Shown here: positions 25,994-34,795 of the stretch, one piece after another | How the letters are laid out: each line of letters begins with the position of its first letter | Position numbering within the stretch: the first letter of the stretch is position 1 | DNA from: Pseudomonas grandcourensis | Lineage (GTDB): Bacteria; Pseudomonadota; Gammaproteobacteria; Pseudomonadales; Pseudomonadaceae | Assembly: GCF_039909015.1 (NCBI RefSeq) | Contig: NZ_CP150919.1 | Span: 534,501 to 598,500, forward strand | Length of the DNA: 64,000 nucleotides | Reading direction: 5' to 3' | The notes under the pieces: model-generated | Database searches by the model: none | What the model was told of the DNA's origin: nothing | Seen by the model: the letters and a program-made list of their open reading frames with translations, nothing else | Translations under genes and position numbers: made by a program

Positions 25994-27107
25994 ACGCCAT
26001 GTGCTGCAGTTCTGCCACGGCTATGACGGGCCGTTCCTGGACTGCGCGCGGCAGTACGCCAGCCTGTTCGCGGGGACCGGTTATCGAGTGACCACGGTGT
26101 TTCTCACCGGGGTTGCCGATGCCGAAGTCGCTGCGGGCTGCGCCTCCGACGAAGTGCTGTTCATGGAGTACAGCTCCAAGGCCATTCGTGGCCTGAAGCT
26201 GGGCGCCATCGGCGATCTGCGAAAGATCGCCGCGTCGCGCAACTTCAGTTTCTGCATCGCCCACCGCTTCAAACCGATCTATATCGCCTTGCTCGGCACG
26301 TCGTTGCCGGTCATTGGCGTGCATCACGCTTTTGACGATTACAAACGTGGCAGTCGCAAACTGTTCGCGCATATCTTCCGCAAGCGTTTGAGTCTGCTCG
26401 GTGTGTCCGATGCGGTGCGCGACGACATGCGCCAATGCCTGCCGAAGTGGCCGGCTCCGCGTATCCAGACCTTGTACAACCGTATCGATGTGGATGCCTT
26501 GCAGGCGTCCCAGGTGTCGGCTCGCGAGGCCCGGGAAACCCTCGGTTTGTCGGCGGATGCCTGGATCGTCGGCAACGTCGGGCGGCTGCATCCGGACAAG
26601 GACCAGGCCACGCTGTTGGAGGGTTTCGCCGAGGCGTTGCCGGGCTTGCCGGCCAACAGTCAGTTGGTGATTCTCGGCAAGGGGCGTCTGGAGGAAAACC
26701 TCAAGGCTCAGGCCCGGGAGCTGGGTATCGGTGACCGCGTTCTGTTCCTCGGTCAGGTGCCCGATGCGCGCAATTATTTCCGCGCCTTCGATGTGTTCGC
26801 CCTGAGTTCCGATCACGAGCCGTTCGGCATGGTGCTGCTGGAGGCCATGGCCGCTGGCGTTCCTTTGCTGGCCACGGCGTGCGGCGGAGCGAAAGAGGTG
26901 GTTGAAGGCGTGGGCATCCTGTTCCCGTTGGGCGATGCCGAGCGCTTGGCCCAGGGGCTGCAACATCTGGTCGGCATGGATGATCAGCAACGCCGGCAGT
27001 GTGCCGAATTGATGCTCGATCGCTTGCGTGAACGCTTTTCCGACCGCGCAGTACGCGATGCTTTCTGGCACTTGCCGCACGTTACCGAACTGGCACAGAG
27101 GGGCTGA
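25977..27107 (+). CDS. wapH: LPS outer-core glycosyltransferase WapH-like (GT4)
   Basis: A GT4-family glycosyltransferase of 376 residues. It has FCHGYDGPFLDCARQY near the start, HHAFDDYKRG, LGVSDAVRDDM, the nucleotide-sugar region GNVGRLHPDKDQATLLEGF and the E-x7-E motif DHEPFGMVLLEAMAAGVPLLAT. By position between wapO and mig-14 it matches PA5004 (WapH), thought to add an outer-core glucose. It overlaps wapO by 17 bp and mig-14 by one base. The sugar specificity is inferred from position only. Confidence 0.87.
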   Translation: MTRSAERHVLQFCHGYDGPFLDCARQYASLFAGTGYRVTTVFLTGVADAEVAAGCASDEVLFMEYSSKAIRGLKLGAIGDLRKIAASRNFSFCIAHRFKPIYIALLGTSLPVIGVHHAFDDYKRGSRKLFAHIFRKRLSLLGVSDAVRDDMRQCLPKWPAPRIQTLYNRIDVDALQASQVSAREARETLGLSADAWIVGNVGRLHPDKDQATLLEGFAEALPGLPANSQLVILGKGRLEENLKAQARELGIGDRVLFLGQVPDARNYFRAFDVFALSSDHEPFGMVLLEAMAAGVPLLATACGGAKEVVEGVGILFPLGDAERLAQGLQHLVGMDDQQRRQCAELMLDRLRERFSDRAVRDAFWHLPHVTELAQRG

Positions 27108-28003
27108 TGCTCAACCGATTTCAAGGCTGGCGCGAGCGTGGCTGGGCGGTAGTCGACGCCTCGACTTACACCGAAACCTGGCAGCGTTATGGCGGCAGCG
27201 TCGCGACTCATCCCGTGGTGGTCGAGCGGCTGGCGCAACTGGCTGACATTCCGGTGCGTTACCTGGCCTGGGTGCAGGGCGATGAGGTCAAGGCGGCGAT
27301 CCCGACCTGGGGCCGCGACCTGGCCTTGTCCAAGGACGTGCTCAAGCGTCGCGGCAAGAAAGGGCTGTTCGACCTGGGCAACGCCGAAATCATCCTGCCG
27401 GCCGCTGCCGATACCCAGGCGCCTTTGCGCCATCGCGCGCGGTACCTGTCGGCGCTGAACGAAGGTCGTTTCACTGGCATCAAGTTGCAGACCGAACAAC
27501 TGGCCATGGCCCGCACACCCGAAGAGCTGTCGAAAAAGTTTCGCTACAACCAGCGCCGCGAATTGCGTTTGCTGGAAGAGGCCGGTGGCGTGGTGCGCCC
27601 GGTATCCGAATTTTCCAGCGCTGAGCTGGCGGCGATTTACTGCGACCTGTTCCAGCGCCGCTGGGGTTTTCCGGCGACGGGCGCCGAACGCATGGCCGAG
27701 GTCATCGAGTTGCTGCGCGAGTTGCTGATCGGTTCGGTGATTTTCCTCAACGATGCGCCGATTGCGATTCAACTGGTGTACCGCGTCGAAACCCCGCAGT
27801 GGATCAGCGTCGAGTACATCAACGGCGGGGTCGATCCCGAGACTCGCGAGTTCAGCCCAGGCAGTGTGTTGAGTTTCCTCAATACGCAAAGCGCCTGGGA
27901 GCATGCCCGGGCGCAGGACAAACCGTTGCGCTTTTCCTTCGGTCGCGCCGACCGTGAGTATAAGGATCGCTGGTGCAACCCCGTGCCGGTCTTCACCGTA
28001 TGA
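27107..28003 (+). CDS. mig-14: Mig-14 family protein (antimicrobial peptide resistance)
   Basis: The 298 residues match the Mig-14 family: start FQGWRERGWAVVDASTYTETWQRYGG, middle FRYNQRRELRLLEEAGG, and tail SFGRADREYKDRWCNPVPVFTV. Mig-14 in Salmonella and its Pseudomonas homologue help survive cationic antimicrobial peptides; the fold resembles GNAT/Fem acyltransferases, but the reaction is not established. It is coupled to wapH (one-base overlap) and dnpA (ATGA overlap), which fits a role in surface modification. Confidence 0.88.
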   Translation: MLNRFQGWRERGWAVVDASTYTETWQRYGGSVATHPVVVERLAQLADIPVRYLAWVQGDEVKAAIPTWGRDLALSKDVLKRRGKKGLFDLGNAEIILPAAADTQAPLRHRARYLSALNEGRFTGIKLQTEQLAMARTPEELSKKFRYNQRRELRLLEEAGGVVRPVSEFSSAELAAIYCDLFQRRWGFPATGAERMAEVIELLRELLIGSVIFLNDAPIAIQLVYRVETPQWISVEYINGGVDPETREFSPGSVLSFLNTQSAWEHARAQDKPLRFSFGRADREYKDRWCNPVPVFTV

Positions 28004-29454
28004 GCCAAGCCATGAGCCGCAAACAGCAACTGCTCAAGCGCCATCGGCGCAATAAACGTATCGGCCTGCTGATTGCGCTGGTGCTGTTGATCGTCATGGG
28101 TGTGGCGGTGGCCTGGTGGTTGCCGCTGGTGCTGGCGGTTCTGGGATGGATTGCCCACGAGGCCTGGTTTGCCGACCACTTGTTCTACTCACCGAAAGAC
28201 GATTACCAGTACAGCTTTCCCCCCTATACGCCCCAGCCCAAGGTGCACCTTAACGGTGAGCAATTGCGGCTGGACGAGGGCGTGATGCTGGTCGACGATG
28301 CGACGCTGGTGCTGGCCCTGCGGGTGAAAAGCACCTGGCTGGGACGTTTTATCGATCCGGTGGTCGAGTTGGCGGGGGGCGAAAACCCTGACCGACAAAC
28401 CTTCGAGCGGGGCGTAAACGGCCTGCGTTACCTCAATCTCAGTGGTCAGGCTCAGGCGCTGTCTCGTGGTGACCTGCGCTTGCGCGGGCGTTTCTGTCGG
28501 GTGTTCGGTGAGCCTGTGCTGTGGGCACTGGAGCATCCGGATTACCGGCGTCAGCGGGTGATGGTCATCGCCCCCCACGCCGATGACGCCGAACTGGCGG
28601 CCTACGGTTTGTACAGCCAGGCCGACGAAACCTGGATCGTCACGCTGACCGCGGGTGAAATCGAAGCCGAACACTACCGGCAGATGGGTCTGAACAAGGT
28701 CGATGCGGCCCGCTTGAAAGGCCGCCTGCGCACCTGGGACAGCATCGCCGTGCCACGTTGGGCCGGTGTCCCCGAGGCCCGCTGCGTACAGCTGGGTTAT
28801 TTCTGTCTGCAATTGGCGAGCATGCAGGCCGCGCCTGCGGTGGCGGCAGGGTCGCGGGAAGCGGACCTGAGCGACACCCGGCTGTTCCGTCAGTTGAATC
28901 CTTTCGCGCTGCCCGGCGATGCCGATGGTGCGCCGACCTGGAACAATCTGCTGGCGGATCTGCGTGAGTTGCTGCTGCGGGCCCGCCCCGAGGTCATCGT
29001 TTTGCCGCATCCGACCCTCGATCCGCATCCCGATCATATCTGCGCCCAGGCGGCAGTTCTCGAAGCCTTGCAAGGCCTGGACTGGCAGCCGACCACGCTA
29101 TTGGGCTATGCCAACCACCTGCACGACAACGACCGCTGGCCGATGGGCGATACCGGTGATGGCATCGCCTTGCCGCCTGCCTTCGATCCGGCGCAACCGA
29201 TGCAGCCTTATTGCCTGCCCTTGCCGCTGGAGCAACAGCGAGACAAGGCCATGGCGTTGGGCATGATGCACGACCTGCAACCGGCCATGCCGTTCAAGCG
29301 TCGCTTGCGTCGACTGATACAACGTATGTTGGCCGGCCGGTTGCCGCCCACCTATGGCCAGAACGAATTCTTTCGCAAGGCAATCCGGCGCCACGAGCTT
29401 TTGTGGTCCATCAAGCACACATCAGGCAACGTTTCTCAGCGGGGAGAGTTATGA
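28000..29454 (+). CDS. dnpA: De-N-acetylase DnpA (PIG-L family)
   Basis: A predicted zinc-dependent de-N-acetylase; the P. aeruginosa homologue PA5002 affects LPS and antibiotic persistence. The 484 residues start with a basic segment (SRKQQLLKRHRRNKR), then two hydrophobic stretches (about 16-50) that anchor it in the inner membrane. The LmbE/PIG-L core has MVIAPHADDAELAAYG (about 189-204) and a second His motif LPHPTLDPHPDH. The ATG at 28000 overlaps the mig-14 stop (ATGA); an upstream in-frame start would only lie inside mig-14. Its own TGA overlaps ssg. Confidence 0.9.
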   Translation: MSQAMSRKQQLLKRHRRNKRIGLLIALVLLIVMGVAVAWWLPLVLAVLGWIAHEAWFADHLFYSPKDDYQYSFPPYTPQPKVHLNGEQLRLDEGVMLVDDATLVLALRVKSTWLGRFIDPVVELAGGENPDRQTFERGVNGLRYLNLSGQAQALSRGDLRLRGRFCRVFGEPVLWALEHPDYRRQRVMVIAPHADDAELAAYGLYSQADETWIVTLTAGEIEAEHYRQMGLNKVDAARLKGRLRTWDSIAVPRWAGVPEARCVQLGYFCLQLASMQAAPAVAAGSREADLSDTRLFRQLNPFALPGDADGAPTWNNLLADLRELLLRARPEVIVLPHPTLDPHPDHICAQAAVLEALQGLDWQPTTLLGYANHLHDNDRWPMGDTGDGIALPPAFDPAQPMQPYCLPLPLEQQRDKAMALGMMHDLQPAMPFKRRLRRLIQRMLAGRLPPTYGQNEFFRKAIRRHELLWSIKHTSGNVSQRGEL

Positions 29455-30605
29455 GTCAGCGGTCAAAGGTCCTGCAACTGCAGCCTGACTACAACGTCAA
29501 AGCCCATGATTTCGCCGACCTCGCGGAGCAGATCGTCAAGGCCCTGCCCAGTGATCGCTATGAAGTGACCGCTGCGTTTCTGCGCGGCAAGCCCGGGCCG
29601 GGCGAAGCAGTGAGCCGGGCCGACCGTTCGGTGTACTTCGAGTTTTCCGACAAGTCCCTCAAGGGCATGCGCCTGCGGGCCATGTGGCAGCTGTACAAGT
29701 TCTGCCGTCGGGAAAAATTCGATGTGGTGATCTGCAACCGCTTCAAGCCGGTGAACATGATGCTGGCGCTCAACCGCTGGTTGAAAGTGCCGTTGTGCAT
29801 CGGCATTTCCCACGGCTTTGGCGAGTACGACCGTTTTTACCGGCGCCGCCAGACCCAGCGCCTGATCGATCGTCACTGGCGCTTTGTCGGTGTGTCGCCT
29901 GCGGTGAAACAGTATCTGCTGGACTGTGACTGTGGCTTCACCGACCAGAACACCTACGCCATCACCAATGCCATCGATATCGAGCAAGCCGAAGGTCTGC
30001 AACACAGCCGTGAAAAGGCCCGTGAAATGCTGGGCATCGATCCGTCGGTGCGGCTGATCGGTGCGTTGGGGCGACTGGTGCCGGTCAAGGGCCATATCTA
30101 TTTGCTGCAGGCCTTTGCCGCGCTCAAGGACAAATACCCCGATACCCAGCTGGCGATCATTGGTGCCGGCCGTGAAGAGTCGCGCCTTGCGGCGGAAATC
30201 GACCGCCTCGGCCTCAGCGGTCGCGCCCATTTGCTGGGGTTCAAGGAAATTGCCCTGCAGTACATTCGCGCTTTCGATATCTGGACCATGCCTTCTTTGG
30301 CGGAGGGCCTGGGGCTGGCGCTGCTTGAAGGCATGAGCGGGCATTTGCCGGTGATTGCCTCGAACGTGCCGGCCATGTTGCCGCTCATCGAAGGAGCCGG
30401 TGGCCTGGCAATTACGCCGAAGGATGTGCCGACGCTGCAGGCGGCGCTGGACATTTACCTTGGGCTGTCGGATGACGAGCTCAAGGCCAAGGGCGAGCAG
30501 GCCTTCCGTTATCTGCAACAACACCATGACATCGAGGAGTTCCGTCGCGAATACCTCGATCTGATCGACTCCGGTCTGGAACAGGCCCGCAAGGAACAGC
30601 CATGA
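29451..30605 (+). CDS. ssg: Cell-surface glycosyltransferase Ssg (GT4)
   Basis: A GT4 glycosyltransferase of 384 residues, related to Ssg, a Pseudomonas protein needed for normal LPS/O-antigen, motility and phage sensitivity. Motifs include QLQPDYNVKAHDFADLA at the start, CNRFKPVNMMLAL, SHGFGEYDRFYRRR, LGRLVPVKGHIYLLQAF and the E-x7-E motif AEGLGLALLEGMSGHLPVIAS. The ATG at 29451 has GGGGAGAG just before it and overlaps the dnpA TGA. The 4-bp overlap with wapR continues the translational chain. Confidence 0.88.
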   Translation: MSQRSKVLQLQPDYNVKAHDFADLAEQIVKALPSDRYEVTAAFLRGKPGPGEAVSRADRSVYFEFSDKSLKGMRLRAMWQLYKFCRREKFDVVICNRFKPVNMMLALNRWLKVPLCIGISHGFGEYDRFYRRRQTQRLIDRHWRFVGVSPAVKQYLLDCDCGFTDQNTYAITNAIDIEQAEGLQHSREKAREMLGIDPSVRLIGALGRLVPVKGHIYLLQAFAALKDKYPDTQLAIIGAGREESRLAAEIDRLGLSGRAHLLGFKEIALQYIRAFDIWTMPSLAEGLGLALLEGMSGHLPVIASNVPAMLPLIEGAGGLAITPKDVPTLQAALDIYLGLSDDELKAKGEQAFRYLQQHHDIEEFRREYLDLIDSGLEQARKEQP

Positions 30606-31486
30606 ACGACGCGCAGCCCATCGTCACGGTCATTATCGCGTCGTACAACCACGCTCCTTACATCGAGGAAAGCATACTCAGCGTTCTCAACCAGACCTAT
30701 CGGAACATCGAGTTGCTGGTGGTCGACGATGGCTCGAAGGATGACAGCGTCGAGCGGATCAAGGCGTTGCAGGCCATCCATGGTTTCGACTTCCGGGTTC
30801 AGGAGAACCAGGGACTGACCAATACCCTCAACGGTGCCATTGCCCGGGCAAAGGGCAGCCTGATCGTGCCGTTCGGTTCGGATGACATCATGCTGCCGGA
30901 GCGAATCGCCGCCCAGGTTGCCCATATGGACGGCAAGCCCGAGGTCGGCATTTGCGCCGGTAACATCGAACTGATCGATGCCGACGGCAATCTCTACCCC
31001 GAGAAGCGCCAGCGCCGGGATGTGCCGTTCCGTCGTCTGGACTTCGATGACATGTTCCTGGAGCGCAAGCCCTATCCTCCGGCTCCCACCCTGATGATCC
31101 GTCGCGAAGCACTGGACAAGGTGGGCGGTTTCGACCCGACCATTCGCCTGGAAGACTTGCTGATCGAGTTGAAGGTGACCCACGCCGGTTACTTCATCGA
31201 TGGTCTGAATATGTTGATGGCGCGCTATCGCAAGCACTCCACCAATTCCTACAAGAACCATCGCTTCATGATCGACAGCATCCTGCGCACCTACGCGCTC
31301 TTCAGCGATCACCCGCTGTATGACGAGGTGCGCTACAAGTTTCTCAATTCCATGTTCCTCAAGACCGCCAACCGTGATCGCAAGCTGGCGCGGGAGTTAC
31401 TGGCGCAGATTCCGTTGAAGGCCTGGAACAAGAAAACCTGGCGAGGGTTGGGCCGTATGTTTTTCTCACGGCTGGAGAAAGGCTGA
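30602..31486 (+). CDS. wapR: Core rhamnosyltransferase WapR-like (GT2)
   Basis: A GT-A fold family 2 glycosyltransferase of 294 residues. It has VTVIIASYNHAPYIEESILSVLNQTY, VVDDGSKDDS (donor Asp), FGSDDIMLPERI (DxD-like metal site) and FDPTIRLEDLLIEL (ED catalytic base region). In P. aeruginosa the equivalent WapR adds the L-rhamnose that accepts O-antigen. It is the last gene of the forward chain; the next two genes run towards it. The donor sugar is inferred from synteny. Confidence 0.83.
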   Translation: MNDAQPIVTVIIASYNHAPYIEESILSVLNQTYRNIELLVVDDGSKDDSVERIKALQAIHGFDFRVQENQGLTNTLNGAIARAKGSLIVPFGSDDIMLPERIAAQVAHMDGKPEVGICAGNIELIDADGNLYPEKRQRRDVPFRRLDFDDMFLERKPYPPAPTLMIRREALDKVGGFDPTIRLEDLLIELKVTHAGYFIDGLNMLMARYRKHSTNSYKNHRFMIDSILRTYALFSDHPLYDEVRYKFLNSMFLKTANRDRKLARELLAQIPLKAWNKKTWRGLGRMFFSRLEKG

Positions 31487-31555
31487 GCCAAAGGCTGACT
31501 TCAAAGGGGGGTGGAAGGCGGGACATTGTCCTCGGCGACATGCCCCGGCGATTGC

Positions 31556-32779
31556 TCAACGTTGTTGAGCCGTCTCCTCCGAAAGTTCTTTCCTCGGCTT
31601 CCTGTTCTGGCGCAACCAGTGCAGGGTTTTCTTGCCGGCATTGATACCCGGCTTTTCGATGTACAGGTAGGTCAGGCTGCTGATGATGATCAGCAGGCAG
31701 CTGCACACGGCCAGCAGCGGCAGGAAGACCCAGGCCTCCCGGGCGTCAAGGTGCAATATCGGAGGCAGTCGCTGCACCAGGACCCAGAGCACGAATCCGT
31801 GCAGCAAATACGTGCTGTAGCTGATTTCCCCCAGCCAGCGGATGCTGCGTGGTCTCAGGGCGCCGAACAAGGTATTGCCGGACGCCACGATCACAAAGAA
31901 CAGTGAAAGCAGCAGCAGCGCTCCCAGGTTGAATGCCCGGTTGAATGCTGTGAAGGCGATCACCAAGGCGAGCAGGGCGATGATACCCGCCAGCGGAGAC
32001 AGGCTCCAGGCGACCCATTGTGGTCGGCGAATCCAGTACGCCGCAGCGATGCCGCCGAGGAAGCCCGCCAGGTAGTGCTTCTTCAGCGAGTGTTCCCAGC
32101 CGACCACCTGGTACAGGGTGTAGATGCCGATCAGGCACAGCACCGTCTGCATCCAGCCGCCGCGATATATGAACACCATGGCGGCCAGTGGCAGGGCCAG
32201 GTAGAAAAACACCTCGTACCCGAGCGTCCAGGTGACGTTGGAGATCAACATGCCGGTCTGGTGGTACTGGTTGACATCTGGCCGGTCGAAGGTCAGCCAG
32301 GCCAGAGCCTGGCCGATGACCTGGACGCCGGAGTCCTTGAGTTCCCAGTCCTGCAAATAGAACACACAGACAAATACGGTCAACATCAGCGGCAGGTAGA
32401 GCGGATAGAGGCGAAACAGCCGCGATACCGCAAATGCCAGCCAGTCGTGTTGTCGCCCGTGGGTGAGCAAGCGGTCCCAGAACAGAAAGCCGGTGATCAT
32501 GAAAAAGAGGGCGACGCTACCCTGGCCGAGCTGCGTGTAGAAGTTGCTCGGCGGAAAATCGATCACGCCGGTTTGCAGAAAGATCCAGGTAATGATCGAG
32601 TGGTGCACGAACACGCCGAAGGCCAGGTACCCGCGCAAGCCGTCGATGCCGGCAAAGCGGCTTTCGCCGGAATGCTCCAGCTGTCGGGTGAATCTCGGCA
32701 CGCTGCGCAACAGTAGCGCAGCGGTCGTGATGGCGAGCAGGTAGGCCGTCATCGCGATAAGCGGGTTGGTTTCTATCAT
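31556..32779 (-). CDS. OafA-type membrane O-acyltransferase (acyltransferase 3 family)
   Basis: A 407-residue integral membrane protein with about ten hydrophobic helices. FAGIDGLRGYLAFGVFVHHS carries the conserved R-x-LDGLRG...H signature of acyltransferase-3 proteins, followed by QLGQGSVALFFMITGFLFWDRLL, SRLFRLYPLYL and WLGEISYSTYLLHG. Such proteins O-acetylate surface sugars. The ATG at 32779 shares its A with the TGA of the upstream ligase gene, so the pair is coupled; the frame extends upstream but only within that gene. It probably acts on O-antigen or core sugars; the substrate is unknown. Confidence 0.87.
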   Translation of the reverse strand: MIETNPLIAMTAYLLAITTAALLLRSVPRFTRQLEHSGESRFAGIDGLRGYLAFGVFVHHSIITWIFLQTGVIDFPPSNFYTQLGQGSVALFFMITGFLFWDRLLTHGRQHDWLAFAVSRLFRLYPLYLPLMLTVFVCVFYLQDWELKDSGVQVIGQALAWLTFDRPDVNQYHQTGMLISNVTWTLGYEVFFYLALPLAAMVFIYRGGWMQTVLCLIGIYTLYQVVGWEHSLKKHYLAGFLGGIAAAYWIRRPQWVAWSLSPLAGIIALLALVIAFTAFNRAFNLGALLLLSLFFVIVASGNTLFGALRPRSIRWLGEISYSTYLLHGFVLWVLVQRLPPILHLDAREAWVFLPLLAVCSCLLIIISSLTYLYIEKPGINAGKKTLHWLRQNRKPRKELSEETAQQR

Positions 32780-34641
32780 CAGTGAGCCTGGGCCGAAGCA
32801 CTCCCGGCCAGCACGTGCCTGTGCAAATGATCCACGTCGGCTTTCGAAGCCGCCGCGGCGTATCCCTGCAGCAGCGCTTCGAAGTGATCCTCGAACAGCC
32901 AATGCCGATCTGATGTGTAGCGCTGCATGTGGCGCAGGTTACGCCGACGCAGGGAAGGGCTCAATGATGAAGGGTAAATTCGCAGGTCGGCCAGGTCGAT
33001 CAGGCCGAACTCGCCGTCCTCCAGTACCAGCACATTGCCCAGGTGCAGGGAGCGGAAGTAGACCCCTTGCTGGTGCAGTTGAGCCATGAATTTGCCGAAA
33101 CGCTCCACCAGTGCCTGGCGCACCGCCGGGGCAGTGATGCCTTGCAGGATCTGGCGCAGCGTATTGCCCGGCAACGGGGAGTAATGCACAGCGGTGCTGC
33201 CGTCTTCGAACCGGTAAAGGCCGAGGATGTGCGGTGTCGGGATGCCCATGTTGCGCAGTTGCACGCTATTGACGGCAAAACGATCGGAGTAGGGCGTGAA
33301 ACTGCCCGAGGTATACCAGCGACGGCGGCGGAACAGCTTGAGAAAGCTGCCATCGGTCAGGCGCAGGACCTTGGGACCCAGACCATCCTCTTCGATGACC
33401 CGGGCATCGGCAGTCAGCTGTTGCAGGGCGGTTGGCGTCTTGGTCTTGATCGGCATGTCCAGCAGGCGCCGGGCCCGTTGATTGATGCTCAATGCGGCAA
33501 TCAGTGCCAAGGGGATCCACAGCAGGAACCAGTGCTCCTTGGGGCGAGAGATGATCCCGCCACCTTCAGTCAGGCCTGCACCGATACCGAAGGCCAGCCA
33601 GGCTGAGGCAATGATAAACAGCGGTTGCACGCGATGGCGCCAGCTGCTGATGAAGCCCCATACGAGAAAGAACAGCCATGGCAGCAGGCCGATAATGCCG
33701 ACGTAGTAGAGCACGCCCAGGGCAAAGCTATGGGGTTCCTGAAGGCTGTAGCCGACGCCGGGGTCCAGGGTCAGTTTGGCGTTGTAGCCGTGCCCGATCC
33801 ATGGGTGCTCAGCGATCCTGCCCAGGGTCAACTGCCAGAGCTCGATGCGGAAAGAGCTGCCTCTTTCGATGATCTTGTCCGCAAATAACGCGAAAGTCGC
33901 GGTGCCGGCGAAGAATATGGCGCCAAGCATGAAGGCCGAACGTCGATTCCAGCAGATGAAACACAGCCAAAGCGCGGCCAGCGTCAGTGCAACCAGTGGG
34001 GTCCTGGAACCGGTGGCCAGCACTGTGGCGAACATGATCGCCATCGCCGGTACGCTCAACCAAAGTATCTGGCGTCGCTTGCAGGTCATGCTCAGGCTCA
34101 GCCAGTAGGTACAGAAAAAGCCGAAAACGTGGGAGCTGAGCAATGGATTGTCGAAAGCGCCCAGGCCGATCAGACGCATTTCCGGTTGATAGACCTGGTC
34201 GAACCAGTACAGGTTGTAGACAGATAAGACCAGCGCCACCGTTGCGGCGCAGAACAGCAGGGGCTGGATGATTTCACTGCGAAAACGCACCAGCAGGTAG
34301 CAGCCAACGAACAGCAACAGGGTATGCAATGGCGGTTTGAACTGACCAAATTCGATTTCTTCGCCCGGCCCCCACCACAGGCTTAATAGTGCCCACGCCA
34401 CAAACAGCAGGGCTGCAATGACGATCGGTTCGTGCAGCAGCTCTTTGCCGATCCGCGGACGCAGGCACAGTGCAATCAGTGCGGGAATGCTGAACAGGCC
34501 GTAGTAAAGCTTATGATGCACATTGCGCCCCGGCAGGAAAAACAGCGCACAAAGCAGTAATAAATAACCGAGCGGAAGGATCCACAAGCAAATGAAATCG
34601 AAGATTCTGTTGGACGTGCTGTTCAAAGCGTTTAATTGCAT
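32779..34641 (-). CDS. waaL: O-antigen ligase WaaL fused to a kinase-like domain
   Basis: About 620 residues with two parts. Residues 1-395 hold roughly ten membrane helices and the Wzy_C/WaaL periplasmic loop with GSRTPLVALTL, GRIAEHPWIGHGYNAKL and QEPHSFALGVLYYVGIIGLLPW, consistent with ligation of O-antigen to core. Residues about 410-620 form a soluble kinase-like domain (VLRLTDGSFLKLFRRRRW, YFRSLHLGNVLVL, GLIDLADLRIYP). In P. aeruginosa I recall these as separate genes, PA4999 and PA4998. The catalytic loop has Ser where kinases have Asp, so activity is uncertain. The start was chosen as the ATG at 34641 with AGGAA upstream; GTG 34713 and ATG 34674 lack a ribosome site. Confidence 0.85.
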   Translation of the reverse strand: MQLNALNSTSNRIFDFICLWILPLGYLLLLCALFFLPGRNVHHKLYYGLFSIPALIALCLRPRIGKELLHEPIVIAALLFVAWALLSLWWGPGEEIEFGQFKPPLHTLLLFVGCYLLVRFRSEIIQPLLFCAATVALVLSVYNLYWFDQVYQPEMRLIGLGAFDNPLLSSHVFGFFCTYWLSLSMTCKRRQILWLSVPAMAIMFATVLATGSRTPLVALTLAALWLCFICWNRRSAFMLGAIFFAGTATFALFADKIIERGSSFRIELWQLTLGRIAEHPWIGHGYNAKLTLDPGVGYSLQEPHSFALGVLYYVGIIGLLPWLFFLVWGFISSWRHRVQPLFIIASAWLAFGIGAGLTEGGGIISRPKEHWFLLWIPLALIAALSINQRARRLLDMPIKTKTPTALQQLTADARVIEEDGLGPKVLRLTDGSFLKLFRRRRWYTSGSFTPYSDRFAVNSVQLRNMGIPTPHILGLYRFEDGSTAVHYSPLPGNTLRQILQGITAPAVRQALVERFGKFMAQLHQQGVYFRSLHLGNVLVLEDGEFGLIDLADLRIYPSSLSPSLRRRNLRHMQRYTSDRHWLFEDHFEALLQGYAAAASKADVDHLHRHVLAGSASAQAH

Positions 34642-34733
34642 GCTGGTTAACTTATTCCTGAATTGAGCGACCATACCAAGGCAGGGACAACTGGAAGCTA
34701 TTTGACGCGCCACAATACACAGACTGTATGCGA

Positions 34734-34765
34734 TTGCCAGAACCCTGGGGAAGCTGTGGTAAAGT
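34734..34765 (+). promoter_or_regulatory. Candidate promoter of msbA
   Basis: TTGCCA at 34734-34739 and an extended -10 TGG-TAAAGT at 34757-34765. The 20-base spacer is long, so the TGn extension would have to compensate. It is 30 bp before the msbA ATG, in the gap between divergent genes. Confidence 0.35.
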
Positions 34766-34795
34766 CAGCGTCCTTTTCATCGACATTCGCGTGAT

